The position numbers were made by a program, and so were the translations under genes. A stretch of DNA of 25,455 nucleotides from Chara braunii (lineage: Eukaryota > Streptophyta > Charophyceae > Charales > Characeae), in NCBI GenBank assembly GCA_003427395.1, contig BFEA01000133.1, positions 287,047-312,501 on the forward strand, given 5' to 3'. The notes under the pieces were generated by a model. It was given only the letters and a program-made list of their open reading frames with translations, made no database searches and was not told where the DNA came from. Every line of letters begins with the position of its first letter. Position 1 is the stretch's first letter. This document shows positions 15,386 to 25,455 of the stretch, piece by piece.

Positions 15386-17511
15386 GGTTATGTTATGAGG
15401 AAGGGATAATGTCATCCAATATTGATCGAGGGGAAATGTCGGTCGAAGGAAGGGAGGTGAGGTTTAGGGTCAACGCATCAATTGACCGGATTAAAATTGC
15501 ATGGTTGAAGGAGCACACAGTAACGATTAGCTTTCGTGAAGGGGCTCGTTTTTTTCCGAAGAAAGTAAAGGACGACATCGTGAGAGCTTACGAGGATGAC
15601 AAAATCCAAGAGGGAAGTTTCGAGGTTGACAATTTCCTAAGAGGACGGGTGAAAGTGGAAAGTCCGAATGTGCTTTCCTATGTGGCGACGTCACGTGCGA
15701 TTGCAACATGGATGGTGTTGAAGGCACGAGATGAGATCACCATCGGACCGGCTACATACAAGCTGGAGTACAAGCCTTGGCTATCTAAGGCCCAACTTCA
15801 GAAACAACGAAGAGCAGAGGATGAGCCGACGTTCTGGGTAATTGCGGTCCAAGTTCCTTTGGATTCCTTCTTCTATTTTGAAGCCCGGATTGAAAAAGCG
15901 ATAGGGTCAGTAATTCGCACTCATCCTACGGAACCGGATCGGTTGAAGCCATCACTGGTCAATATTAAATTTGATCTAGACCCAACCTCGAGACATAACA
16001 TGAAGGATAAGATATGGGCGTTGACCCCAGAAGGTGACGAGCTTGAAGTGAAGCTGGCGTCGTCGGACACTCTAAAATGTCGTCAGTGTCGGGCCTTCTT
16101 TCACAGAGAGGCCGAGTGTCGACGTACAGGGAGACAACAACAACAACAAAGCAACCAACAACAATCAAGAGGTGTCCAAGCATCAGCATCGCAAGGTTAT
16201 CAAGGTCCTATGGCCCACCAGGGGATTTCTTCCTCTCAAGCAGCACTTCAGGCGGATCTACCTCAAGGCAGTCTAGGCGCTCAACATCTTCCTACCTCAT
16301 ATGTCAATCCTGTATTCTCTCCGGCAACTCATGCCCAAGCTTCAAGTATAAAACAAGTTGGTGGTCAATTTTCATTTCAAGCACCGTTGCAATATGGGAT
16401 GCCCTCCGGAAATGTTTTTTTCCCATGGTCGATGCAGCAACTACTAATTCAGCAAGGAGGATTCTTACTACCTTCTATGCAACTTCAGCAACCACAAGGC
16501 TTTCTGCAAGGAGCAAATCCAGCAGTGGGAGGACATATGATGAGTAACGTCGGGGCATCGTTTGCTCTCGGAAACGCGGGGCTAAACTTTGGGATCGAGA
16601 CCGGCGGAACACAAGGCGGAATGGGCGTGAGAGTTACTCAAGGTTTGGGGAGTGACACTCTCCCTGTGCCTAGCACAGACTCTCCTAACTTTCAGAGAGA
16701 TCGTGAGACGTCACCTTTCCTGCAAAGACCTTGTTCGAGTACTCCAGGTAAGCAACGCAAATTGAATTTGAAGGGGAATTTTATTGTCGGTGAATTGTAA
16801 GAGGGGGGCGAAAAATCCAGTTTTTCGATGCCCCAATCTGAAAATTTTTCAGACAGGATCAAAGATGTGGGCACACCAGGAAGCACCTCCTCCAAAAGGC
16901 GAGCTCCCTCATTGGCACGTGACCAGTTGCACCTGGTGGAACACAAGGTACTGACACTATTTTGTATTTTTGCACGCAATCGTGCATGCTGGGTAATATC
17001 GTGGTCAACTACAGATGGAAGCCCTTCATTGGTAAGTTTCGCTGGTCCCGAGCAATCCATGCCCTCTGCCCTGATAACGTTAGTCAGGTCTGCGATAAAC
17101 GATCGGTTATTATTTCGCATTGTTCCTGAGTTGAATATGCCTCCGTTGATTGTCGAGAGTCCCGAAAGGGGGGGGAAGAGGATCAAATTATTTGTCCCGA
17201 TCATGGATGTTAGATTGGTTGCCAATCAATTGGAAAAACTCGAATCTGAAGGGTTTTGTCTTCTTCCGTTAACATGGTTTGGGGAGGCATGAAAGAATGA
17301 GCTACGACAAATAAAAATGACTCCATTACAAAATGCAGAATGCTTGTCAACCGTAGAGGGGAAACTGTTGAGGGATAAAAAACTCCTTTCACCATTCGTC
17401 AAGTCCACGCTTACCACGACTTGGTTGGCATCTTATTGCCATGCGTTTTTCCAACTTGCCCCCTCTATCGAAACGACGATAAGAGGATCCAGAATGAATG
17501 GGCAAAATTAG
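15382..17511 (+). pseudogene. LINE ORF1 (gag-like RNA-binding protein, CCHC knuckle), two in-frame stops
   Basis: Open for 472 codons to TAA at 16798-16800. The same frame then stays open to TGA at 17290-17292 and again to TAG at 17509-17511. That is 709 sense or stop positions with only two stops, where random sequence would give about 33, so the ancestral protein was probably about 709 residues or more. Residues 90-246 follow the plan of plant LINE ORF1 proteins (DUF4283-like): EYKPW at 129-133, FWVIAVQVPL at 151-160, then a perfect CX2CX4HX4C knuckle (C233, C236, H241, C246). A Gln-rich stretch follows at about 254-263, and a long Gly/Gln/Ser-rich, probably disordered region after that. 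The predicted role is binding LINE RNA in a ribonucleoprotein. The end overlaps the ORF2 start by 14 nt. The TGA fits CGA decay at a CpG site. The first 472 codons could still be translated. Confidence 0.8.
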
Positions 17512-20500
17512 AATCAGTACATGGAATGTTAGGGGGTTAGGTGATACATCGGGCAGACACAAAAGAGATAGAGTGAAGTCATGGATTTTCGATCAGAATA
17601 TTCAGATTATGTGTATCCAAGAAACTAAATTATTGGAAGAAAAGGTCTTGTCACTAACGAATTGGTGGGACGACCCAGAATTACGGCTCCAGCAGTAGGA
17701 TCGAAAGGTGGTGTAGCTATTATAATCCATAGAAAAGCGGAGATCGAAGTAGTAGATTTTTATGCCGACCGATGGGGAAGATGGGCTTGGGTGAAGTTTT
17801 ATCTAGATGGTTGTTATTGGGTGGTAGTCTTACGTTATGTATCGGTCGAGAAAAAATCGCGATCGTATTTTTTTCAAGATCTTCTAACTATCATCCTGTC
17901 CGGAGATAAACTGGTCCTAGCGGGTGATTGTAACACGTCACTCGATATCTCAACAAGAAGTGCTTCTTTGATTGCACAAGAAATATGCAACAAATTGAAA
18001 CAAAAAACATCATTTCGTCAAATCTGTAGAAAATGGTAATGAAGATAAGTTGTCGCTGACCTCACTGATGGAAGAGTTAGAACTGGTGGATCCCTACCGC
18101 CTAACACACCCTGATTCTCTAGGCTTCACATGGTTTTCTAACCAACGTGAAAACTCAGGTTACACTATGAGAAGGCTCGACTACTTTCTGATCTCAACCA
18201 ATCTCTAGGAGGTCGTTGGAGAGGTCTCAGAGTCCACACACCCCAGGTCAGGCCATAAGCCTGTTCAAATAACAATCCACACCATTGAAGTAGTGTGGGA
18301 TAAGGGTCTTTTTCCATTTAACGCTGGAAATTTGAAAGAGGAAGGGTTGGTGGATTGGATGAAGCATTTTTTGAGGGACTGGGAAAAGAATCGAGTAGAT
18401 TATGCTACTAGGGCGGAATGGTGGAACTCAGGCTCTCAAATTTTCTCTGACTTGTTGTTTGTACTATCAAGAATTTTAGCATACAACCGAGCGAATAAAA
18501 TTAGGAAACTATAGCGAAGCATCACATATGCCGAAGGGCGTACGCTTGAACACGCAGCCTCAGAACGGGTTTGCGGCAAAGAGAGGAACAAACTATTGAC
18601 TGAATGGGACGACCTACAGAGTAAACAGTTAGACGTATGGGCTGATCGTCTGCGGATCAAAGGTATAGCAGTCTACGACCGTATGACAAAGGAGTCTTTC
18701 CATAAGTTGCTACCTCGTAGGTTTGTAGTGCCAATGAAAGAGCTGAAGCACCCGTTCAATGAGGTTGCCCCAACTGCCAAAGAGTTGAAGGACTTGTGTG
18801 AGTATGATGCTCTTTATTATAAGGATGTTCTCACTACCCGCCTACAGAGGAACAACAGATCCGATCTCCACAAGGATTCAAACCACTGGGCAAACATGGA
18901 ATCCCGACTTTCACAAGCTGGAAAACTGGATCTAGATCGACCAATCTCGACCCAGGAAGCCCATGAGGCCCTCAAGGCGATGTCTGCAGGCAAAAGCCCC
19001 TGGGGATGACGGCCTCCCGGTAGAGTTGTATCTAGCCATCTGGGATGTAGTGGGGGAAAGCTTGGTGGAAATATGCAATGAAATCTTAACAGGCGGTAGA
19101 CTCTCATCAAACATATGTCGAGGAATCATCTCTATCCTGTTAAAAAAAAAGGGACAGGTTGGAGATCCGTAACTGACACCCTATCTCAGTACTGAACGTA
19201 TCATATAAAATTTTGGCTAAAACGTTGGCTAGACGACTGGGTCCCGACCTCCCACAATTGGTTAAATCAGACCAAGCGGCTTTCATCAAGGGAAGATCAA
19301 TCTTCGATAACATCTTTACGGCAATAGAAATGCTGGAGGTTATTCAAAACGATCAGTTGAACATGGTTGTTCTCCTGTTGGATTTAGAGAAAGCCTACGA
19401 CCGGGTGAATTGGTCGTATGTCCTCTCGACCCTGGATTGGATGGGATTTGGTAGAACTTCAGTCAATGGGTCACTGCTCTCTACACAATTTCAACGACAA
19501 CTTTTATAATTAATGGACACCTCTTTGAAGAATTTTCGCTCACTCGGTCTCTCTGCCAAGGGTGCCCCTTGACTCCGTTGTTGTTTGCAATTCAAATCGA
19601 AGGAGTGCTTAATAATATTCGGGCTCACATCCAGATTATTGGGTTAAATGCAGGTCCGTCTCCGCTCAAGGTTAAGGCCCTGGCGGATGACTTGTTTGTT
19701 GTAGTCCAAAACTCTGAGAATGCTTTGAGGGCCCTGAAGGCGTGTTTGGATGAATATGCAAGCCTATCGGAGGAGGCCATCAATTGGCATAAATCGGCCT
19801 ATTTTTTGCCGGCCCAATTCTCCCTCGAAGTCGAATGGGTCATAAAAAGGATACAAAATTATGACTCTGAACGATTCTTAGGGGTCCAGATATCGCTACT
19901 GAACTGTGTTGAAGCACAAAACGGTATTATGATTCAAAGGACTAATCAAAGATTGAACTCATGGGGAAAAGTCCCTCATTTATCAATCTATGGGAGGGCG
20001 ATGGTGATCAACAGGGCCCTTTTTGCCCTACTGTGGTATGCTGGGAGGGTTAGGGAGATATATTCGCTATTGTACTCTATTTCCAAAGACGAGCAGCCAA
20101 ATTTATTAGGAAACCATATGCAGAGGATGACGAGTCTTTCATATCAAAAGTTGTCTGGGAAATGTTGTAACAGCCACGCACTGAAGGTGGTCTGGGAATC
20201 CTGGATCCTATGATACAGAACACAAGTATGCTATGTCAGTAGATAGCGAAAGCTAGTCTATTGTCCTCTCCCCCTCATTAGGTATTTCTTGTTGAGCAGA
20301 TCTTATCATAAGAATGAAATCTAGTTAGGTCAAAAGATCTTGTCTCCATTTTCGGCTCCCATCATTAAAGCGTGGAGAAAGATTCATCTGAGTGTTTGAA
20401 AAGAACCCTCCTCCAAAGCCGAAGTACTAGCCCAACCACTATTTGAGAACCCATCCATATGGGGAATGGTTTAAAGCAGACCCATCCCCCACCAGTTTCG

Positions 20501-21712
20501 GGCGTACATAGATGGAAAGGGGCGTACTGAGGATTCATGACTTATGGGATAATGTGTTGGGGGATTAGTTGTCTAACCAGACGCTAAGGGAGAAGTTGGG
20601 TCAGATTTGGTATATGAAAGCTCGTAAAAGAGTACTAATAGCATCTATTCCAACGCAGTGGAAAAATATTATGTCGCCCGGGGTTGTGGATCCGTCGGGT
20701 ACATGGTTCTCTGCAACACTGTCTACTCCTGAACAAGTTTGGAAATTGTTGTATATTACGCCAGATGGATTGAGAGAGTTTGAATGTTGGTCAGTGAACG
20801 GCAGGATACTTCAGTTGGAGGAAGATACCCTCCCCCCTACCGGTGAGAGTAACATTGCATCAAATCAGGGTCTTTGAGACTCCACAACCAAATAAGCTAT
20901 TTACAAACGGAACACCACTTGTACAGATGAAGTTAGGTCCAGCGTTATGGAAATGGATAGTAAGAGGAACTAGAGGAACAAACACTACATTAGCAGAGTA
21001 CACTCTTAAAATTGGTTATGCTATCAATCAACCATTGAAACACCCCCAGGTTATAGCACGGGAAAGATGACTCCTACTCCTCCCTATTCCACCAAAAGAA
21101 GTAGAAAGAGCTCTAACAGCTTGTTGGGCTCAGTTGAAACCCATTGCAAGACAGGCCTCCTTATTATGGCTAGTCTCATTGGTCTTTATTCCCTCTGCAA
21201 TATGGCTGGCTGAAAGGGGAATGAAGTTGGATCTTACCTGCCGTCGGTGCGAATGAGCGTTCGAATCCACTGTTCATTTATGGTAGGATTGTCCTGCCTC
21301 GGCTCGCATATGGAATTGGTGGAAGTCTCATTGGAACCGGATTTCAAACACGGTATTCCCATGGACAAAAGAGTGGTCTCTATTGGGGGGTGTTCCAGAG
21401 GGGCTGCATAGCACTAAGGGTTGGGGATACATAGCTCAGTCAGCTCGGGCTGTAATGTTTGTTGTCATTTGGCAAAGCAGGAATAATCAGGTCTTCAACG
21501 GTAAGGATTGAACCAACAAACAGATCCGGCAGACCATCAAGCAGCTCCTTCGTCGAGCTATTCAGACAGATTGGCGGCATAAAATTTTCTCATCATCCTT
21601 CTCTCAGTCAGGCCTTCAGTGGTTTAAAGATACATGGGCCGTGAGTTCCGAACTCTCTTTAATTGAGGAGGATCCGCGACTGCACATCGGTCCCTGGCTG
21701 CTACAGAGGTAG
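17498..21712 (+). pseudogene. LINE ORF2 (EEP endonuclease, reverse transcriptase, zf-RVT), frameshifted
   Basis: Starts at ATG 17498 with MGKIRISTWNVRGLG. About 1,400 codons, the usual size for plant L1 ORF2. Endonuclease motifs are WNVRGLG, CIQETK, LAGDCN and, at 18248-18256, SGH where family members have SDH, so a catalytic Asp is lost. RT motifs are APGDDGLP, LNVSYKILAK, QAAFIKGRS, DLEKAYDRV (motif A, Asp codon at 19381), CQGCPLTPLLF, LADDL (motif C, 19680-19694) and ERFLGV, so both catalytic regions survive. The C-terminus has RTEGGLGILDP and a CX2C...HX4C finger at 21239-21292. Breaks: shifts near 17680, in an A6 run at 18002-18007, in an A4 run at 18992-18995, near 19183, 19460 and 20075, and several between 20215 and 20570; stops at 18206, 18512, 19170, 20168, 21068, 21254, 21284 and after GKD near 21509. 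Target-primed reverse transcription would be its role; this copy is inactive. Confidence 0.85.
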
Positions 21713-22138
21713 ATATAGGTGCGTTGGGGACAAACCTGATCGCTCGGTTTTGCTTCGGTCGCGGGAGACAGGCGGAAAGGTTTTGTAAGTGGAAGGAGCA
21801 ATAATGAGATTGGTTGTCGGCGTTCGAGGGGCACTTTCAAGTTGATGTGGCCGTTTTGTTTCGCCCTAGTCGTGTAGTGTGCCACGTCGTCCGCCGACGT
21901 GCATATTCGTGGCAGCTGATCGCAGATATGGTTGTTTTCGTTTTCATTTTCTTGTGGATTTGTGCAGTGCATGCACTGCTAAGTGAAGGCCATGTGATTA
22001 ATGACACCTTTTCGGGGATAACACAACAAAAGAGTATGCGTATTTTCATTTTCTTTCATGGAGCCAAGGCATGTGTCGAATGGTAAATTTTGCATGATTT
22101 TCGTTCCGTATCTCTGGAAATTGTGTTTTTGCATCGAA
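21713..22138. other. probable LINE 3' UTR and flank; no separate gene seen
   Basis: About 425 bp after the ORF2 end. A 90-codon frame at 21814-22086 has a hydrophobic stretch (MVVFVFIFLWICAVHALL) but no family resemblance and may be chance. No poly(A) run is present; the sequence runs into the GATT microsatellite. Confidence 0.35.
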
Positions 22139-22316
<178 letters not shown>

Positions 22317-22817
22317 AACGTTTGGTCGGTCAGTCGGCCGATCGACTGATCCATGTAATGCTTTATCGGTTGATCGGCTAATCGCTTCATCAATTGATCG
22401 ATTCATTCATTGTTTGGTTTGTCCGTGGTTGAATTAAATGGCACAAGAAATGCGCATGGACAAATAAAAAGGTGCCTCTTTTGTTGATGCATGAACTGAA
22501 TGATATAAAAAAAACGCATCAACCGATTAACGCAACAAAAGAACTCATAGATGACACGAAAGCGCATTCAATGATGCAGATATGCAAAAACTAGCACAAC
22601 AAAGACGACACCGTCGTCTGCACTTCAAAGGTTCGCGAAATGATTAAAAGTCACGCCAAGTAAATTATCGTAAAAGGAAAACAAAAAAATGTCTCAACGA
22701 ACAAGACCGTAAAGTAAACAAATCAAAACAACTGCAAGGACCCTTCACAACTGTTCCCAGCACACCACACTCCCGCCGGAACACAACAACAACCGCCGCC
22801 TCCCGAACATCACCAGT
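22317..22817. other. spacer without a recognised gene
   Basis: AT-rich, A-rich on the plus strand. Contains the small palindrome AGACGAC-ACC-GTCGTCT at about 22603-22619. It may contain the left end of the Harbinger element, but no terminal inverted repeat could be paired with the right side. Confidence 0.4.
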
Positions 22818-22841
22818 CCCCCCCCCCCCCCCCCCCCCCCC
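22818..22841. repeat. poly-C run of 24
   Basis: Uninterrupted C run 43 bp beyond the stop codon of the minus-strand transposase, so its transcript would carry a G24 run in the 3' UTR. Confidence 0.95.
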
Positions 22842-22884
22842 ATCGATGCGGTAGCTACCGCCGTCGAGGGAGTTTGCTCGTTCA

Positions 22885-24480
22885 CTAGTGCTTCATGCGC
22901 TCCGTCAACGCTTCGCGCAACGCCAGCGCACGGGGCCGATTAAAGTTTTCCTCGATGGGGTGGGGTGGGTGATCGATCCCCAAATCCACGCGTCGGCGCA
23001 CACCATTAGCGTCCACCTCCCACAACAAGTTCTCGTCGAATTCCACGCCAGCATCGAGGAGGATGTTGTGCAAAATGCACACGGCTTGGAGCTGTTGCGG
23101 GAGAGTGTCCATATTGGATTTGTGTGTACGGAGGAACAACCTCCACATCCCCTTCAATCTCCCGAAAGCTCTCTCCATTGCTCCTCTAGCGACCTTCTGC
23201 TTGTTGTCGAACCTCTCTTCGTCGGCGCATTGATCGGTCCCCCCGTAAGGCACGACAATCCACTCCAGAGGAGGATAGCCGTTATCGCCGAGAAAGTACC
23301 CGTGTGTCTTCACTCCGAACGACAGCACCACGGCTGGTCCACGGAAAAGATCCCCCTCCTCCGCACGCGCCCACATACTGGAAAGTTGAAGCACACGAAT
23401 GTCATGGCAGCTCCCCGGATAACCGACGAAAATGTCCCTGATGAGCAAGTCCAAGTCCACCACCACCTGCGCAACAACGGAGAAACGATGTTTTCGATCA
23501 AAGTAGTTCTCCGACGGTGCGTTCGCCGGTTTATCCACATATATGTGCGTGCAGTCTATGCATCCATAGCAGTTGGGGAAACCCTTGGCCTCGAAGGCGC
23601 ACAGAACGAGCGCCCGCTGCAACCCGGAAGGCCAGACGATGTTATCACGGTACACCCTCAGAAGCACGCTGGTGACGTCCTCGACTGCGATCAAGCCTCA
23701 TGCGCGTCCTATGCCGAATGACGATGTGCTGCTCTCGTACGTCTCCCCGCTCGCCCATCGATACAACGCATATGCGATGATGTGATCCGACATCAACGGT
23801 ATCCTGTAGAATGTCACCCTCCGCTGCAAAAGAGGGGACAACGCCTCCACGATCTCCCGGAACACCCTCGGGGACATCCTAAACTTCTCCTTGTAGTAGT
23901 CGTCTGCCGTGTCGTCCATCTTCCGGAGATCCTCCCATGTGCCTCCCGTCCTTCTCCTCATCCACCACCTCGGAGTCGCCCACGGGATCATACCGGATGC
24001 GATGGCGCAACAAAACTGGACAATGGATTCGGATATGGACACACAGTCGGGCGCCTCCATCACTTGTTGCAGGAGCTGACACTGCCTGCGAATCGACAGT
24101 CTCATCTTGAGGCGCGCTGTCGTTCTCTCGATGCGATATCGCATGGCGACCGCCGAAACAGCTGCAACCACCGCATTTCTCTCCAAAGTTGTCAAGGCGT
24201 TGCCACCGCGCTGCAGCTCTCCAACCATGATGACGTCGTGCAATGTGCTTTCACCACCCTTTGCGTCAGCCGTCGGCACCGTCGTTCCACAGTTCCACTC
24301 TCTCCACGTGAACGGGGAAGGCAGCAGTCTCACACAACTTCGACGGAGGGGCAGAGTGCGAGCTCTGCTATGGCGGCCCGCCGGATTGTCGTCGACACCC
24401 CCAACAGGAACGTGGAACCCGTTATAGCGGACACACTCCGAGATCTTCACCGTCTGCGCAGTGTCGGCACAAGTTCCCAT
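22885..24480 (-). pseudogene. PIF/Harbinger transposase (DDE), one in-frame TGA
   Basis: Single minus-strand frame of 532 codons from ATG at 24480 to TAG at 22885-22887, interrupted only by TGA at 23698-23700. The frame is open upstream to GTG at 24531, and the first 85 or so residues are unlike the family, so the true start could be internal. The N-terminal part has the PIF/Harbinger signature RWWMRRRTGGTWEDL, then KFRMSPRVFREIVEAL, then FGIGRA just before the stop. The catalytic part keeps all three acidic residues of DDE_Tnp_4: Asp in GCIDCTH (codon 23554-23556), Asp in LGDNGYPPLEW (23284-23286) and Glu in MERAFGRLKGMW (23173-23175), plus GYPGSCHD. The enzyme would cut and insert at TWA targets in the nucleus. 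The TGA fits CGA decay in a CpG. No Myb-like partner gene of such elements is visible here. Confidence 0.88.
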
Positions 24481-24593
24481 ACCCGCGCATTCAGCGATGG
24501 CCGCCGCAAATCCTCCACGCAGACGTTTCACTCCGGTGTCCGCTCCAGCGGTCTAATACACGCCATGGTGTGTCGATGCGTATCGGCCAAGGG

Positions 24594-24616
24594 TTTGAAA
24601 TTTGAAATTTCAAAAG
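24594..24616. repeat. short palindromic TTTGAAATT / AATTTCAAA stretch
   Basis: TTTGAAATTTGAAATTTCAAA lies just upstream of the transposase and may be a subterminal repeat of the Harbinger element. No partner was found on the left side. Confidence 0.4.
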
Positions 24617-24699
24617 GGATTTTCGCGCCGATTTTTCTCTTCGCAGCCCGGAAGGCCTCCCTGCCGCCGCCACTGGACCACACCTAAGGACGGACGGAC

Positions 24700-25014
24700 A
24701 GCCCACCACGATGACGGACATCCACCCCCGCGGCCGAGTATATGCGTATGAAATTGGCCGCCGGAGGCCTCCAAGGGTTCTGCTTGGGACCCATTCGATT
24801 AGGACGCGGTGTAACGCCGCCGCCAAAAAACGTAAAATTTTCCAAGGAGTTCATCCTAATTCCTGAGGATTTTCCAAGGAGGGTCTAACGAGGCCCGTAA
24901 TGAGATTGGGGACCCTGCGGGCTCCCGCCACCGATGTAGGTGGCTCTAGAAATGGCGTAGTGTTTTGGTTAGTGTTTTTGAGAGTACGGGATCGATATAG
25001 GCGTTGGACTTGTC

Positions 25015-25015
<1 letters not shown>
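24700..25015. other. spacer without a recognised gene; small direct repeat
   Basis: ATTTTCCAAGGAG occurs twice, at 24837-24849 and 24869-24881. Also GGGGACCCTGCGGGCTCCC near 24909-24927. Nothing else recognised. Confidence 0.4.

Positions 25016-25047
<32 letters not shown>
25016..25047. repeat. poly-T run of 32
   Basis: Uninterrupted T run. It could be the poly(A) tail of a minus-strand retroposed sequence lying to its right, but no source gene is recognised. A second T run begins at 25444 and reaches the window edge. Confidence 0.93.
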
Positions 25048-25057
<10 letters not shown>

Positions 25058-25302
25058 GGGTGGGTTCTTATAGGTACTGTTGTTTTGTTTTTCAGGTCTG
25101 TGTAGGTTGTTTTGGGCTGGGATGGGACCTCATTTTGAGGTCATGTCTCTCTTTCCAGTTTTTTCTTTTAGATAGCATTTTGAATTGTGAGGCTTTGTAG
25201 GCATTGTTGAAGATTTATTTCCCAGGGATGCGGTATGTCAGGACAGCCGCCCAGTTTAGGCCATTTCTGGTTGCCTGGACACACCCCATCGCCTGCACCT
25301 GA

Positions 25303-25424
25303 GGGCTTCGCCACACCACTCTCGAAATGTGAAAAAGACAAAAATGTGGCCGGTGCATCTGGCCATGTTCTAGAGGGAAGTTCATTTCCAATTTGCAAAT
25401 TTGGAGAGTGGTGTGGGGATGCCC
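25303..25424. mobile_element. 122-bp Tourist-like MITE (Harbinger-type ends)
   Basis: Ends are inverted repeats of 26 bp matching at 23 positions: GGGCTTCGCCACACCACTCT at the left and, in complement, GGGCATCCCCACACCACTCT at the right. The GGGC start is typical of plant Tourist/Harbinger MITEs. Flanking triplets are TGA on the left and TAA on the right, consistent with a TWA target-site duplication with one later change. There is no coding capacity. It would depend on a Harbinger transposase in trans; whether the one at 22885-24480 is the right partner is unknown. Confidence 0.7.
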
Positions 25425-25455
25425 TAAGCTAGGTAGTGTTCCCTTTTTTTTTTTT

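Larger units (their letters stand above)
15278..21712 (+). mobile_element. L1-type LINE retrotransposon, nearly full length, degenerate
   Basis: Two-ORF non-LTR retrotransposon of plant L1 type: ORF1 with a CCHC knuckle, ORF2 with N-terminal endonuclease, reverse transcriptase and a CX2C...HX4C C-terminal finger, in the right order on one strand. Limits given are the first plausible ORF1 start codon (15278) and the reconstructed end of ORF2 (21712). The true 5' UTR probably begins upstream and the 3' UTR continues past 21712, but I see no poly(A) tail or target-site duplication to fix either end. Stops and frameshifts show that this copy cannot make its own ORF2 protein. Confidence 0.88.

Noticed and set aside
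22888-23721. 277-codon plus-strand open frame opposite the transposase
   Set aside because: It is the antisense shadow of the Harbinger DDE domain. The minus strand carries all family motifs, the plus strand none.
23782-24687. 301-codon plus-strand open frame
   Set aside because: Antisense to the N-terminal half of the transposase, with no recognisable domain. The absence of stops reflects GC-rich codon structure.
25235-25432. 65-codon frame, with a 76-codon frame opposite
   Set aside because: Both run across the MITE and its flank, and neither resembles a known protein.

Overview
The window looks like transposon-rich nuclear DNA of a eukaryote, most likely of the green plant lineage (land plant or charophyte alga; a Chara-like genome would fit, but the species is not shown by the sequence). 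The reasons are a plant-style L1 LINE (ORF1 with a single CCHC knuckle, ORF2 with endonuclease, reverse transcriptase and a zf-RVT-like C-terminus), a PIF/Harbinger DDE transposase, a small Tourist-like MITE, and very many AAT/ATT microsatellites. I found no intact host protein-coding gene. Ambiguous bases at 3, 143, 9668-9669, 9678, 9692 and 9719 mark weak assembly spots.

Region 1 (1 to about 12.1 kb) is a repeat landscape. At least seven copies of a diverged cassette (six of 288-296 bp or close to it, one of 238 bp) follow AAT microsatellites. Nearly all begin after a YAG acceptor-like site and end at a MAG|GTRNGT donor-like site followed by a pyrimidine-rich or TG-rich tract. Copies left of about 5.3 kb lie on the minus strand and copies right of 5.7 kb on the plus strand. 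The order cassette B, TG-rich tract, conserved linker, microsatellite, cassette A is kept in both arms, so the region reads as an old inverted segmental duplication. Between the arms lie a 38-bp near-perfect inverted repeat (3858-3968) and a four-copy array of about 163 bp (4222-4900). An antisense, diverged 3' fragment of small-subunit rRNA sits at 9690-9998. Shorter cassette-like pieces, CA/CT/TTTA simple repeats and recurring palindromes fill 10.1-12.2 kb.

Region 2 (12.2-15.2 kb) has a tRNA-like stretch, a GC-rich fold-prone segment of unknown origin (12.56-13.25 kb), nested palindromes, a 50-bp-period tandem repeat and hairpins.

Region 3 (15.28-21.71 kb) is a nearly full-length LINE on the plus strand. 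ORF1 is readable in one frame from 15382 to 17511 with two stops, and overlaps the ORF2 start by 14 nt. ORF2 (17498-21712) carries many frameshifts and stops but keeps recognisable EEP, RT and zinc-finger motifs.

Region 4 (21.7-25.46 kb) holds a GATT microsatellite, a C24 run, a PIF/Harbinger transposase on the minus strand (22885-24480) broken by only one TGA with its DDE triad intact, poly-T tracts, and a 122-bp MITE with 26-bp terminal inverted repeats. The most interesting material is the splice-site-bounded cassette family, which I do not recognise as a described repeat.
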